Positions 25,329 to 34,807 are shown, counted from the stretch's first letter. The stretch: DNA of 64,000 nt from Pedobacter polysacchareus (GCF_019802255.1 NZ_JAHYSS010000004.1:696621-760620); one strand, 5' to 3'. The notes: generated by a model not told the origin, from the letters alone. A program made the numbers and translations.

Positions 25329-26351
25329 ATGAATGAGACTCCATGTATTACCTGTTTTGGCGAAATCTTATTGCGTTTCAATACGCAGATGGGTTTGCGA
25401 TTGATCCAGTCGGCCGCTTTAAATATCCATGTTGCCGGTGCAGAAGCTAATGTTGCAGTGCTATTGGCGAGGTTAGGGTTGGACAGCAGGATGCTCAGCA
25501 GGCTGCCTGATAACGATTTGGCAGAAATGGCGATCGCTGAGCTGCGGAAATATGGCGTAAATACCAGCGGAATAGCTAAAGGAGGGGAGCGTATCGGCAC
25601 TTATTATGTGGAGAATGGCAATCACATCCGCCCAACTCAAGTCATTTATGACCGTTCCGGTTCTTCTTTTTCCCAGCTTAAACCGGGAATGATCGACTGG
25701 GAAAAACAACTGGCGGATACCACATTGTTCCATTGGTCGGGGATTGCAGCAGCCTTATCTGCTAGTGCTGCAGCAGTCTGCAGTGAAGCAATCAGTCTGG
25801 CGCATGAAAAAGGAATCACGATCTCTGCCGATTTCAATTACCGTAGAAAACTATGGAACTATGGGCAGGAAGCAAAAGAAGTGATGCCGGAATTACTCGC
25901 TTACTGTAAGGTGGCGGTTGCAGATCTGGACAGTGTGGCTATTTATTTCGGTATTCAAGCGGAAGAGCATCTGTCGCTAACCGACAGGTTTGAACATTGC
26001 TTTTCCCTGCTTAAAGATAAAATGCCTTTGCTTCAAACTTTTGCCATGAGCTTTAGAGTAGTGGAGGGACTAAACCATGTTTATTTTGCCGGTTTAGCCC
26101 ATGAAGGGAAGTTTTATTATTCTACCATTCATACTCTTCCATTGGTGACCGATCAGATTGGAACAGGAGATGCCTTTACTGCAGGACTGCTTTATGGCCT
26201 TTCTTCAGGTTTTAGCCCTGAAAAAATGATCAATTGGGCAACAGCCTGCGGCGTAATGAAACAAAGTGTGCATGGCGATTGGGCACTGATCAGCAAGTCC
26301 GAAATCGAATCATTTATACAAAGTGGAATCTCCACTAAAATCAATAGGTAA
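25329..26351 (+). CDS. PfkB-family sugar kinase, 2-keto-3-deoxygluconate kinase-like
   Basis: 340 residues. Ribokinase fold: N-terminal FGEILLRFN with VAGAEANVAVLLARLGL (substrate-side motif), RIGTYYVENG typical of KDG kinases, and the C-terminal GTGDAFTAGLLYGL signature with the catalytic Asp. KDG kinase makes 2-keto-3-deoxy-6-phosphogluconate, cleaved by KDPG aldolase to pyruvate and glyceraldehyde 3-phosphate. The ATG at 25329 gives the natural N-terminus (MNETPCITCFGE); an in-frame start at 25302 overlaps ridA. The KDPG aldolase itself is not in this window. 22 nt to the next gene. Confidence 0.83.
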   Translation: MNETPCITCFGEILLRFNTQMGLRLIQSAALNIHVAGAEANVAVLLARLGLDSRMLSRLPDNDLAEMAIAELRKYGVNTSGIAKGGERIGTYYVENGNHIRPTQVIYDRSGSSFSQLKPGMIDWEKQLADTTLFHWSGIAAALSASAAAVCSEAISLAHEKGITISADFNYRRKLWNYGQEAKEVMPELLAYCKVAVADLDSVAIYFGIQAEEHLSLTDRFEHCFSLLKDKMPLLQTFAMSFRVVEGLNHVYFAGLAHEGKFYYSTIHTLPLVTDQIGTGDAFTAGLLYGLSSGFSPEKMINWATACGVMKQSVHGDWALISKSEIESFIQSGISTKINR

Positions 26352-26373
26352 ACCTTGTAATAAATACTGAAAT

Positions 26374-27480
26374 ATGGAAAACTGGCAGGAGATCTCTAAT
26401 CTGGATCAATATGATACCCCTTTATTTGTGGTGTACGAAGACCGCATCAAGCAGAATATTGAAATGGCAATCGATTTGCTTTCTGGTGATGTATCCAGGT
26501 TTCGGCCACACATTAAGACCCATAAAATGGGAGAGGTACTCCAGATTTTTGCCAGCTATGGCCTATATAAAATCAAGTGTGCAACTATTGCAGAAGCAGA
26601 ACTTGCCGCTTTAAATGGGATGACAGATGTGATGATTGCGTATCAGCCGGTAGGCTTTAAGATTCATAGATTGATGGCGCTGATTGCTGCTTTTCCTGAA
26701 TGTTCTTTTTCGTGCTTGGTGGACAACCTGGATACCGCGCAGGAAATTGGAACAGCAGCAAAGGGTCAGGAAGTAAAAGTATATCTGGATCTGAATACCG
26801 GCATGAATAGGACTGGCTTTCCTGCTATAGAAAATGTGCCTGCCTTTGTACATGCTTTGAATGAAATCAGTGGTTTGAAGTTTATGGGCTTACATCTATA
26901 CGATGGTCATATCCATGATCCTGATCCGGCGGTCCGTGCAGCTCGTGCCAAACCAGCGATGGATAAAGTGCTTGCAGATGCGGATGAGTTAATCAAGCAG
27001 GGGTTTAGCGACTTGAAGATCGTAGCCGGTGGCTCTAATACATTTTCTTATTATGCTGGAATAGAAAGGCTGGAATGCAGCCCGGGAACCTTCGTGTTTT
27101 GGGATGAGAATTATACGAGATTATTACCGGAATTGGCTTTTAAACCTGCTGCAGTATTGGTTTGCAGTGTGATCTCTTTACCAGCACCGGGGATTTTATG
27201 TGTAGACTTAGGGTATAAGTCGGTTTCTTCTGAAAATCCGATAGAGAAGCGGGTGGTTTTTCCATGGAATCCAGACCTGACGCCAATCGGGCATTCCGAA
27301 GAACACCTGACGTTGAAACCTATCGGGCCAACAGTGTATAAAGTTGGAGACCGGATTTACGGCCTCCCCTTTCATGTTTGTCCTTCCTGTGCATTATATG
27401 AAGAAGCACAGGTGGTCAATGATCGACAGATTGAAAAGAGCTGGAGAATCAAAGCCAGGGATAAAAAGATCTCTATCTAG
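26374..27480 (+). CDS. DSD1/D-threonine aldolase-fold PLP enzyme, probable D-amino-acid or D-glucosaminate dehydratase
   Basis: 368 residues. An alanine-racemase-type N-terminal barrel carries RPHIKTHK (Lys48 the likely PLP lysine), followed by LDLNTGMNRTG, GLHLYDGHIHD and AGGSNTF phosphate-binding segments. The C-terminal beta domain has FHVCPSCALYEE: His334-x-Cys336. In this family D-serine dehydratases use His-x-Cys to bind zinc, whereas D-threonine aldolases use His-x-Asp, so a dehydratase is favoured. D-glucosaminate dehydratase is, to my knowledge, related to this family; with RidA and a KDG kinase adjacent that activity is my preferred inference. Its stop is directly abutted by the convergent DeoR gene with no spacer. 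Confidence 0.8.
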   Translation: MENWQEISNLDQYDTPLFVVYEDRIKQNIEMAIDLLSGDVSRFRPHIKTHKMGEVLQIFASYGLYKIKCATIAEAELAALNGMTDVMIAYQPVGFKIHRLMALIAAFPECSFSCLVDNLDTAQEIGTAAKGQEVKVYLDLNTGMNRTGFPAIENVPAFVHALNEISGLKFMGLHLYDGHIHDPDPAVRAARAKPAMDKVLADADELIKQGFSDLKIVAGGSNTFSYYAGIERLECSPGTFVFWDENYTRLLPELAFKPAAVLVCSVISLPAPGILCVDLGYKSVSSENPIEKRVVFPWNPDLTPIGHSEEHLTLKPIGPTVYKVGDRIYGLPFHVCPSCALYEEAQVVNDRQIEKSWRIKARDKKISI

Positions 27481-28257
27481 TTATATAAAGGTAAGGTTTG
27501 GGTTTGCCCGTTTGTAGGGATCCAGTAATGGTGCATCTGGTGGGAGCTCCGTTACAATATAATCTACTTCTGATAAGTTGGCAATTTTGATCTTCATGGT
27601 AGAATTTAGTTTCTCGGAAATGGATACGATCGCTACCTTATCAGAAGAAGCCAGCATGGCCTTTTTTACTTGTACGGTATCCCAGTCAGAGTCAGAAAAA
27701 CCACCTTCAATGTCCAGTGCATTTGTACCCAAGATGCAAAGGTCAGTTTTAAGGTGTGAGAGCTGATTGAATACATCCCCGCTAAAGCACATCTGGCTAT
27801 AGGTAGAAATTTGTCCGCCAAGCATGATCGTTCTCACATTCGGTTTGTCCAGTAATTCTACTGCTGATAAAACACTGGCGGTTACAATGGTGATCCTCAG
27901 GTTTCCGGGAATGAGTTTAATGAATTCCCTAATGGTTGTACCGCCACCAAGCAGCAGGAGCATATCTTTTTTTAGTAAGGGCAGCAATTTTTGAGCGATG
28001 GTGATTTTATCATCCTGTGAATATGCTTTTTGCTCAGAAGTATGGTGGTAAGCACTAGCCATGGCTCCACCCTTTACCTTGATCACCAGGTTTTCTTTTT
28101 CCAATTCATTAATGTCTCTTCTGATGGTATCTTCTGATACATTGACGATCAATGCTAGATGTTCAAATGTAGCACGGGTATGGATATTGATTTCTTTAAC
28201 AATGAGCTGCTTACGCTGTGCTTTTGTTAATGGAGCTGGTTGTTGGTCGGTAGTCAT
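27481..28257 (-). CDS. DeoR-family transcriptional regulator
   Basis: 258 residues. N-terminal DeoR helix-turn-helix (about 14-70; FEHLALIVNVSEDTIRRDINELEKENLVIKVKGGA) and C-terminal DeoRC sugar-phosphate sensor (LLLLGGGTTIREFIKLIP, LGTNALDIEGGFSDSDWDTVQVKKAML). Such proteins usually repress sugar or amino-sugar catabolic genes and respond to a phosphorylated intermediate, here perhaps KDPG. Convergent with the PLP enzyme gene (stop codons touch) and followed on its other side by GH20 and GntP genes, so it is the likely island regulator. Confidence 0.9.
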   Translation of the reverse strand: MTTDQQPAPLTKAQRKQLIVKEINIHTRATFEHLALIVNVSEDTIRRDINELEKENLVIKVKGGAMASAYHHTSEQKAYSQDDKITIAQKLLPLLKKDMLLLLGGGTTIREFIKLIPGNLRITIVTASVLSAVELLDKPNVRTIMLGGQISTYSQMCFSGDVFNQLSHLKTDLCILGTNALDIEGGFSDSDWDTVQVKKAMLASSDKVAIVSISEKLNSTMKIKIANLSEVDYIVTELPPDAPLLDPYKRANPNLTFI

Positions 28258-28316
28258 TACTAGTGATATGATTACAATAATACGGCTTAATTATAAAAAA
28301 CAGGCAAATTTTGTAC

Positions 28317-30953
28317 TTATGGTAATTGCTTAGGGCTTGCCGTCCAGTTCTCCTCTGGGCGGATGGAACTTATTTTTCCGCCCCTTCCTTTACTATCAAA
28401 CGTACGGAACCTGATGGAACCTTTAGCCGGAATTGGTTTGGTATAAACCGGACTTTTTATGGTCGGCTCTGAGTTGTCTGTTGTATACCTGATGGTTAAA
28501 CCAGGGAACTGAATGTTCAGATGTACCAGGCCATCTTTCACTACTGCACCGGCAGGAGGGAGCCTGTAATTCATCGATTCAAATGCTGCATCAATTCTTG
28601 GCAGCTCTCTTTTGCCAACTATATTTACAAATTGCGACCAGGCTTGGTTGTACAACTGTTTTCTTTTGATAGCATCCGGTTCATTTGCCCATTCCGGATC
28701 GGTAGCCCAGGCTCTTTCCGCTAATCCTAATAATTTAGGCATGATCATATATTCCAGATCTTTCGATCCTTTGATCGTCTCACTCCATAATAAACCTTGT
28801 AAACCAACGATGTTCGCCTTTCCTTTAGCAGTTAAACGTTCTTTTGAATCGTAAAAACCTTCTTTTAAGGTGTTACCAAATTTGTCTTTATTGGAATTTA
28901 GGAAAGAATTGAAGGGAATGAAGTTAAAAGCCTTGTCGATATCGGCATATTCTCCCCAGTAATAACCGGGTTCATCGAATGATTTTTGGTAAGCCATATC
29001 GAAATAGAAATTACTCACACCACCCAATATGACTTTATAGCCCACATTCGCCAAGCGGTAAGCTAGGTCTTCCGCCCCCCAGCCAATGATGTTGTTCCAT
29101 ACATTTAAATGGATATTTTTATCGGCTAATCCCGGATTGATCACATATGATTTCTTTCCATTGGCAACTACAGGCTGCATGCCCACTTCTTCCCAGCCGG
29201 ATAAATACAGCTTCTTTTTCTTCAGCATCTCATACAGACGGGTGTAAAAATACGCCCATAAACCGTTTACATCTTTTAATTCCGGATTTGCTTTTACAAA
29301 GGCTAAACTAGCTGGAGAAGCTTCCCATGCACCATCAGGAACTTCATCGCCACCAAAATGTATGGTTTCCAGTGGTGCATTTGCGGCTTTATACATGGCC
29401 ATGATCTCATCCGTTACCTTTTCCATAAAATTATAGGCGGAAGGAAGCGCAGGATCCATCACATTGTCGTTCCAATTTTGTACGGAACGGTAGGTAGAAC
29501 GGTCGTTGAGGTCTTGTAACAGGTATTCCGCTGCAGCTTCTGGCTTGCCCGCTTTCATTAATCTGTGGTAACGCATTTCCATTGAACGGACTGCTGCTCT
29601 GGCGTGTCCTGGGGCTTCGATTTCTGGAATCACCCGGATGTGTCTGGCATTGGCATGCTTTAAAATGGCGATGAAATCAGCAGTACTGTAATGACCACTG
29701 CCATGTGGGTTGTTTAAAAATGGGCCAGAACCAAATGAAGGGATCAGGTAGTTGGCATTACTATCTATAGGATGCCCTCTTCTTGAACCGATTTCGGTCA
29801 GTTCAGGCAAGCCTTGAATCTCCAGTCTCCAGCCTTCATCGTCATTTAAATGGAAGTGTAAAACGTTCAGTTTATACATGCCCATCAGGTCTAAAAGTTT
29901 GATAATTTCTTCTTTAGTCTGAAAGTTTCTCGCCACATCGATCATCAATCCCCGGAATGGGAAACGCGGCTGATCTTGAACCAGCGCATTTTGAATGTTG
30001 ATGTTGGCTACTTTTACACCTCCTTTTTGAGGAGGAAAGGTGCTGAGTAAAGATTGAATGCCATAGAATATGCCTGTTGGATCAGCAGCACTGATCACCA
30101 GGCTATTTTGGTTGATATTTAAGATATAACCTTCTTTTGCGATTGATTTATCCAGTTTTAACAGAATGGTTTTATCCGCAAGTCCTTTAATTGCAGCTTT
30201 ACCATGGATTGTTTTTCCACTGGCTACTTTTCCAGAAGTCAATAGCAGCCCCATTTTTTCCTTTAGGAAATTCCTTTCATTGCTAAACGATGGATCTGCT
30301 GTTATTTTTACACGTTGATCCAGGATAAAACTGCCGTTCTTTTTTTCATAGGTTACCGGAGTGGGGAATACTTTTTGAAGGTCCTTTTCTGGTAGGTTCG
30401 TAATGCTTTTGTTTTCTTCGTAGATGAGTTCAGGAGTGATCGCAGGCACACGATCCTGTTTATTTCTGGCAAATTGTGCCGGACTGGTAGAAGGAATCGC
30501 CTTCACATTTTTTATAGGAATAGGTTTTTTTGGATCATGATCATAAATCAGGTAAAAGCCTTCCGGAGCATCAGTGAAATTTACTGCCCAGTCGCTGGAG
30601 GCAAATTCAATATTTACGGAAGCTCCATTACTAATAGGAACGAATTTATCAGTTAGACGAATGTAGTACAAGTCTCCATTGACATGCACAATGTCTACTG
30701 CCCCACTCACTGTTTTCGTTAGAATTCTTCTCGCAAAATTGAAATATAACTTCCAGTTTTTGTTCATTAAAGGAATTGCACTGTTGTTTTGAACATTCAA
30801 TACAGATAGGAATTGACCTGCACCAGCATGGCTATTTTCTATTATTTGCCAATTAATTGCAATGTTTTTTGCATCTGATGCGTCTTTTTGCGCTTGAGCA
30901 GGAGCAAGGAATGCCCATAAAAGCATGGGGAACAGTAGCAGTAGTCGTCTCAT
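28317..30953 (-). CDS. GH20 beta-N-acetylhexosaminidase with CHB_HEX domains (first copy)
   Basis: 878 residues. Signal peptide (about 1-21, ending PAQAQ), then a chitobiase N-terminal carbohydrate-binding domain (about 28-165), a GH20b alpha/beta domain (about 190-325), the GH20 TIM barrel from FRGLMIDVARNFQ, and a C-terminal CHB_HEX_C domain (TIRYTTDNSEPTIKSPVYTKPI). The catalytic pair is Asp536-Glu537 in HFGGDEVP. It releases terminal GlcNAc/GalNAc by substrate-assisted catalysis, probably in the periplasm or outside. This architecture is that of bacterial chitobiases. Divergent from the second GH20 gene across 143 bp. Confidence 0.93.
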   Translation of the reverse strand: MRRLLLLFPMLLWAFLAPAQAQKDASDAKNIAINWQIIENSHAGAGQFLSVLNVQNNSAIPLMNKNWKLYFNFARRILTKTVSGAVDIVHVNGDLYYIRLTDKFVPISNGASVNIEFASSDWAVNFTDAPEGFYLIYDHDPKKPIPIKNVKAIPSTSPAQFARNKQDRVPAITPELIYEENKSITNLPEKDLQKVFPTPVTYEKKNGSFILDQRVKITADPSFSNERNFLKEKMGLLLTSGKVASGKTIHGKAAIKGLADKTILLKLDKSIAKEGYILNINQNSLVISAADPTGIFYGIQSLLSTFPPQKGGVKVANINIQNALVQDQPRFPFRGLMIDVARNFQTKEEIIKLLDLMGMYKLNVLHFHLNDDEGWRLEIQGLPELTEIGSRRGHPIDSNANYLIPSFGSGPFLNNPHGSGHYSTADFIAILKHANARHIRVIPEIEAPGHARAAVRSMEMRYHRLMKAGKPEAAAEYLLQDLNDRSTYRSVQNWNDNVMDPALPSAYNFMEKVTDEIMAMYKAANAPLETIHFGGDEVPDGAWEASPASLAFVKANPELKDVNGLWAYFYTRLYEMLKKKKLYLSGWEEVGMQPVVANGKKSYVINPGLADKNIHLNVWNNIIGWGAEDLAYRLANVGYKVILGGVSNFYFDMAYQKSFDEPGYYWGEYADIDKAFNFIPFNSFLNSNKDKFGNTLKEGFYDSKERLTAKGKANIVGLQGLLWSETIKGSKDLEYMIMPKLLGLAERAWATDPEWANEPDAIKRKQLYNQAWSQFVNIVGKRELPRIDAAFESMNYRLPPAGAVVKDGLVHLNIQFPGLTIRYTTDNSEPTIKSPVYTKPIPAKGSIRFRTFDSKGRGGKISSIRPEENWTASPKQLP

Positions 30954-31063
30954 TTTTATACCGATTTATAGCCTAATATAGTATTTCCATCATTAATCTG
31001 CAAACCAAAGAATTCCTTTGTGAATAAATTAATTGAGGAGCAGAAAATTAATTATTTAATTCT

Positions 31064-31071
31064 TATGTTTG
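31064..31071 (+). promoter_or_regulatory. -7 promoter element of the second GH20 gene
   Basis: TATGTTTG matches TAnnTTTG, 25 nt before the ATG at 31097; no clear -33. Two AATTAATT palindromic units (31028 and 31046 regions) flank the divergent promoter centre. Confidence 0.4.
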
Positions 31072-31096
31072 AAACGCGTGTTTTATTGCAAAAAAT

Positions 31097-33481
31097 ATGC
31101 AAACCAAATGTACAGGTATGATTTTCGGAAACAAACGGAAGAACAAGGGTCGATATTTAAAGCTCAGCTTTAAGCTGATTCTGGTGATGGCATTACTATT
31201 TTCAGGTAGGGTATTATATGCTCAGGACTCCCTATTTCGGGTGATTCCAGAACCGGTTTATGCAAAAAGCACGGGCCCGAAAACATTTATCCATCCGGAA
31301 ACCGCTATTTATTATCCTGAATCTTTAACCGCCAATGCAGCCTTGCTCAATGAAGCGATCCGTTCCTATACTGGTTACGAACTCCCTTTAAGGCCACAGT
31401 CCGAAAATACGATAGCGGCTACCATCAGCTTTGGGAAGAGCCGGACTACCGTTCAGCAGCTGATACTCGAACTGGATTCGGTAAAAGTAAAAGAGAAAAG
31501 TGGTTACGAATTGACCATTCAGGACAATAATATTGCCATTGTTGGACATGATCCTGCGGGTGTATTTTATGGCATTCAATCTCTAATCCAGTTATTATCT
31601 CGTTCTGAGAACAACATATTGTCACTGCCTCAGGGAATAATTAAGGATTACCCCCGTTTTAATTATAGAGGAATGCACCTGGATGTAGGCAGGCATTTAT
31701 ACAGTGTTGATTTTCTGAAAAGGTTTATTGACCTTCTTTCTCTTTATAAATTCAATATTTTTCATTGGCACCTGACAGAAGATCAAGGCTGGCGTATAGA
31801 AATAAAGAAATATCCTAAGCTGCAATCTATTGCCGCATGGCGATCAGGAACGATTATCGGCCATAAAAAAGAAAGTCCACATACTTTTGATGGGAAGAAA
31901 TATGGCGGATATTACACACAGGAACAAATCAAAGAAGTGGTGGCTTATGCAGGATCTAAATATGTGAACGTATTACCAGAGATCGAAATGCCAGGGCATG
32001 CATTGGCAGCGCTGACAGCTTATCCAGAATTGGGATGCACCGGTGGACCTTATCAGACTGCTCAGTTTTGGGGTGTATTTGATGATGTCTTTTGCGCCGG
32101 TAATGAACAGGTTTACACCTTCATGGAGGACGTTTTGGATGAAGTGATCAGCTTGTTTCCCTATGCCTATATCCACATTGGCGGCGATGAATGCCCTAAA
32201 TTAAAATGGGAGCATTGTCCGAAATGTCAGAAGCGCATCAAAGATGAAGGTCTTAAAGATGAACATGAACTGCAGGGTTATTTTATGAAGCGCATAGAAC
32301 GTTATCTGGCAGGTAAAAATAAAAAAGCCATTGGCTGGGACGAGGTACTGGAAGGTGGGATTTCTAAAAGTACCACAATCATGAACTGGAGAGGAGAACA
32401 GAGTGGTATTGCTGCGGCAAAAGCGGGTTATGAAGTCATTATGACGCCTGAAAATCTATTGTACCTGGATTATTACCAGAGTTTAAATAAGAATGAACCA
32501 ATAGCGGCAGGGAATTACACCCCATTATCAAAGGTTTACGCTTATGAACCTGTTCCTGATGCACTAAGTCTGGAAGAAGCAGGTTATATTAAAGGAATTC
32601 AGGCAGCGGTGTGGACAGAATATATGAGTGACGAAAAACACCTGGAGTATATGGTTTTTCCACGTGCATTGGCCGTATCGGAAATCGCCTGGTCGGAAAG
32701 GGGCCGGAAAAACTATCCTTGGTTTTTAAAGAAATTACGTCAGCAGGAAGCTTTGCTCAAAAACAAAAATGTGAACTATTTCCCTTATTTTGATGAGCTT
32801 ACTGCGGAATCAAAGAATGGAGTAGGACAGGTTGGAACGCTTGCGCTAAAAACTACTTTACCTAAGGCATTAATCAGGTACACTACTGATGGTTCAAAAC
32901 CGGTGGCCAGCAGTAAGCTGTACCAGCAACCAATTTTATTAAACCGTTCGATGGTATTGAATGCGCAGCTATTTGTGGGGAAAAATCCGACAGGAAGGAT
33001 GTTTAACCAGGAGTTCCGGTATCACCTTGGTTCGCAAAAGAAAATTACCCTGTTAAATCCGCCAGCAGGAAAATATGCTTTTCCAGCAAATCTGCTGTTG
33101 AATGGCATGGAAGGACACCATAGGTTCAATGATGGTCAATGGTTAGGCTTTAGCGGAAAAGACCTGGATGCGGTGGTAGACCTAGGTAAATTAATATCGG
33201 TATCCAGTATTGGAATCAATATGCTAAATTACCATTGGCAGCGGATGTGGGCACCAACACGACTTCGCTTTCTGGTGTCAGTAGACGGAACAAATTTTAA
33301 AGAAATATATACTGGAGAAAATTTTGAAAAAGATGGGATCAATAAAGTTCAGGCCCGTTTTCCTGCTCAGCAAGTACGATATGTACGGGTGGTCGGAGAA
33401 AATGTAGGGACTATTCCGAAAGGATCTTATGGAGAAGGAGAAAAGGCCTGGCTGATGGCAGATGAAATTATAATCCAATAA
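31097..33481 (+). CDS. GH20 beta-N-acetylhexosaminidase with C-terminal discoidin-type domain (second copy)
   Basis: 794 residues. A signal peptide follows a long basic n-region (cleavage near LYAQ); a second in-frame ATG at 31118 is an equally good start. Then a GH20b domain (about 45-170), a GH20 barrel from FNYRGMHLDVGRHLY, catalytic Asp364-Glu365 in IHIGGDECPKLKWE, a CHB_HEX_C-like segment (ALIRYTTDGSKPVASSKLY), and a final F5/8 type C/CBM32-like domain (about 650-794; VDLGKLISVSSIGINMLNY, QVRYVRVVGENVG). It differs in architecture from the divergent copy, so the pair probably act on different linkages or locations. GntP follows after 12 nt. Confidence 0.93.
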   Translation: MQTKCTGMIFGNKRKNKGRYLKLSFKLILVMALLFSGRVLYAQDSLFRVIPEPVYAKSTGPKTFIHPETAIYYPESLTANAALLNEAIRSYTGYELPLRPQSENTIAATISFGKSRTTVQQLILELDSVKVKEKSGYELTIQDNNIAIVGHDPAGVFYGIQSLIQLLSRSENNILSLPQGIIKDYPRFNYRGMHLDVGRHLYSVDFLKRFIDLLSLYKFNIFHWHLTEDQGWRIEIKKYPKLQSIAAWRSGTIIGHKKESPHTFDGKKYGGYYTQEQIKEVVAYAGSKYVNVLPEIEMPGHALAALTAYPELGCTGGPYQTAQFWGVFDDVFCAGNEQVYTFMEDVLDEVISLFPYAYIHIGGDECPKLKWEHCPKCQKRIKDEGLKDEHELQGYFMKRIERYLAGKNKKAIGWDEVLEGGISKSTTIMNWRGEQSGIAAAKAGYEVIMTPENLLYLDYYQSLNKNEPIAAGNYTPLSKVYAYEPVPDALSLEEAGYIKGIQAAVWTEYMSDEKHLEYMVFPRALAVSEIAWSERGRKNYPWFLKKLRQQEALLKNKNVNYFPYFDELTAESKNGVGQVGTLALKTTLPKALIRYTTDGSKPVASSKLYQQPILLNRSMVLNAQLFVGKNPTGRMFNQEFRYHLGSQKKITLLNPPAGKYAFPANLLLNGMEGHHRFNDGQWLGFSGKDLDAVVDLGKLISVSSIGINMLNYHWQRMWAPTRLRFLVSVDGTNFKEIYTGENFEKDGINKVQARFPAQQVRYVRVVGENVGTIPKGSYGEGEKAWLMADEIIIQ

Positions 33482-33493
33482 ACCCCATAATCC

Positions 33494-34807
33494 ATGACCT
33501 TATTTATCGTTGTAGGCGCTATACTATTACTCGTTTTACTGACCACCTGGGGCAAAGTAAATGCTTTCATTGCATTTTTATTAGTCTCCATTCTTGCTGG
33601 GATTTTACTGGGAATTCCCTTGTCAGGAATCACGAAGTCCTTACAGAAAGGAGTAGGAGACATTCTTGGCTCGCTCATCATGGTGATCGTGTTTGGTGCA
33701 ATGCTGGGTAAGCTGGTGGCTGCAAGTGGCGCCGCGCAGAAAATTGCTTCGGTGATGATGAAGATTTTTGGGCGTAAATATATCCAATGGGGTTTGATGA
33801 CCACTGGCTTTATTATCGGAATTCCCCTGTTCTATAATGTAGGTTTTGTACTGATGGTGCCCTTAATCTTTTCGGTGGTGTACAAGTATAAACTACCTGC
33901 CGTATATCTGGGCCTGCCTATGCTGGCCGCATTATCGGTTACACATGGCTTTTTGCCGCCTCACCCATCCCCGGCCGCATTGGTACTGCAGTTTCATGCC
34001 AATATGGGCATGACCATGCTTTATGGGATTTTATTGGCTATTCCTGCTATTGTGATTGCCGGGCCATTGTACGCCAGGACATTAAAGGACATTGTGGCTG
34101 TTCCCTTGAAAACTTTTCAATCTGATGATTTACCGGAAGATCAGCTGCCGACAGCCCGGAACAGTTTCATTTCTGCTTTATTGCCGGTCATTGTAATGGC
34201 CCTGACTACAGTAGGGGTCTTGCTGTTTAAAGATTATAGCGCGGTGACGAGCTTTGCTGGATTCTTAGCAGAACCATCCATTGTAATGCTGCTTACCCTT
34301 TGTGTAACCACTTTTACACTGGGAATTAAAATGGGTAAAAGCATGAAACAGGTGATGTCGATTTATGGAGAAGCAGTTAAAGATATTGCCATGATTTTAC
34401 TGATTATTGCAGGCTCTGGAGCATTAAAGCAGATCCTTTCAGATAGTGGGGTGAGCGTAGAAATTGGAAATGTATTGGCAGGATGGTCGATAGAACCTTT
34501 GTTTTTAGGTTGGCTGATCGCAGCCGTTATTCGGGTATGTCTGGGCTCTGCAACAGTAGCAGGCTTAACAGCAGCAGGGATTATTGCACCACTAATGGTC
34601 AATTCTAATGTAAATCCAGAACTGATGGTGCTTTCTATTGGTGCAGGAAGTTTGATGTTTTCCCATGTAAATGATCCGGGATTCTGGATGTTTAAGGAGT
34701 ACTTTAACCTGAGTATTAAAGAAACAGTTCGCTCCTGGTCGGTGATGGAAACACTGGTGGCAGTAATTGGCTTGTTTGGGGTGCTGGTTTTAAACCAAAT
34801 CATTTAA
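33494..34807 (+). CDS. GntP-family sugar-acid permease
   Basis: 437 residues, 12-14 membrane spans. Family hallmarks are GSLIMVIVFGAMLGKLVAASGAAQKIA, the conserved IGIPLFYNVGFVLMVPLIFSV, and LSVTHGFLPPHPSPAALV, then SATVAGLTAAGIIAPL near the C-terminus. GntP proteins are H+ symporters for gluconate and related aldonates or hydroxy acids. It is 12 nt after a GH20 gene and in the same island as a KDG-type kinase, which fits import of an aldonate or amino-sugar acid that enters the KDG route. Confidence 0.9.
   Translation: MTLFIVVGAILLLVLLTTWGKVNAFIAFLLVSILAGILLGIPLSGITKSLQKGVGDILGSLIMVIVFGAMLGKLVAASGAAQKIASVMMKIFGRKYIQWGLMTTGFIIGIPLFYNVGFVLMVPLIFSVVYKYKLPAVYLGLPMLAALSVTHGFLPPHPSPAALVLQFHANMGMTMLYGILLAIPAIVIAGPLYARTLKDIVAVPLKTFQSDDLPEDQLPTARNSFISALLPVIVMALTTVGVLLFKDYSAVTSFAGFLAEPSIVMLLTLCVTTFTLGIKMGKSMKQVMSIYGEAVKDIAMILLIIAGSGALKQILSDSGVSVEIGNVLAGWSIEPLFLGWLIAAVIRVCLGSATVAGLTAAGIIAPLMVNSNVNPELMVLSIGAGSLMFSHVNDPGFWMFKEYFNLSIKETVRSWSVMETLVAVIGLFGVLVLNQII

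Noticed and set aside
34363..34803. 146-residue frame antisense to GntP
   Set aside because: Composition is that of a reverse-complement shadow of membrane-helix codons; the GntP frame is strongly supported by family motifs.
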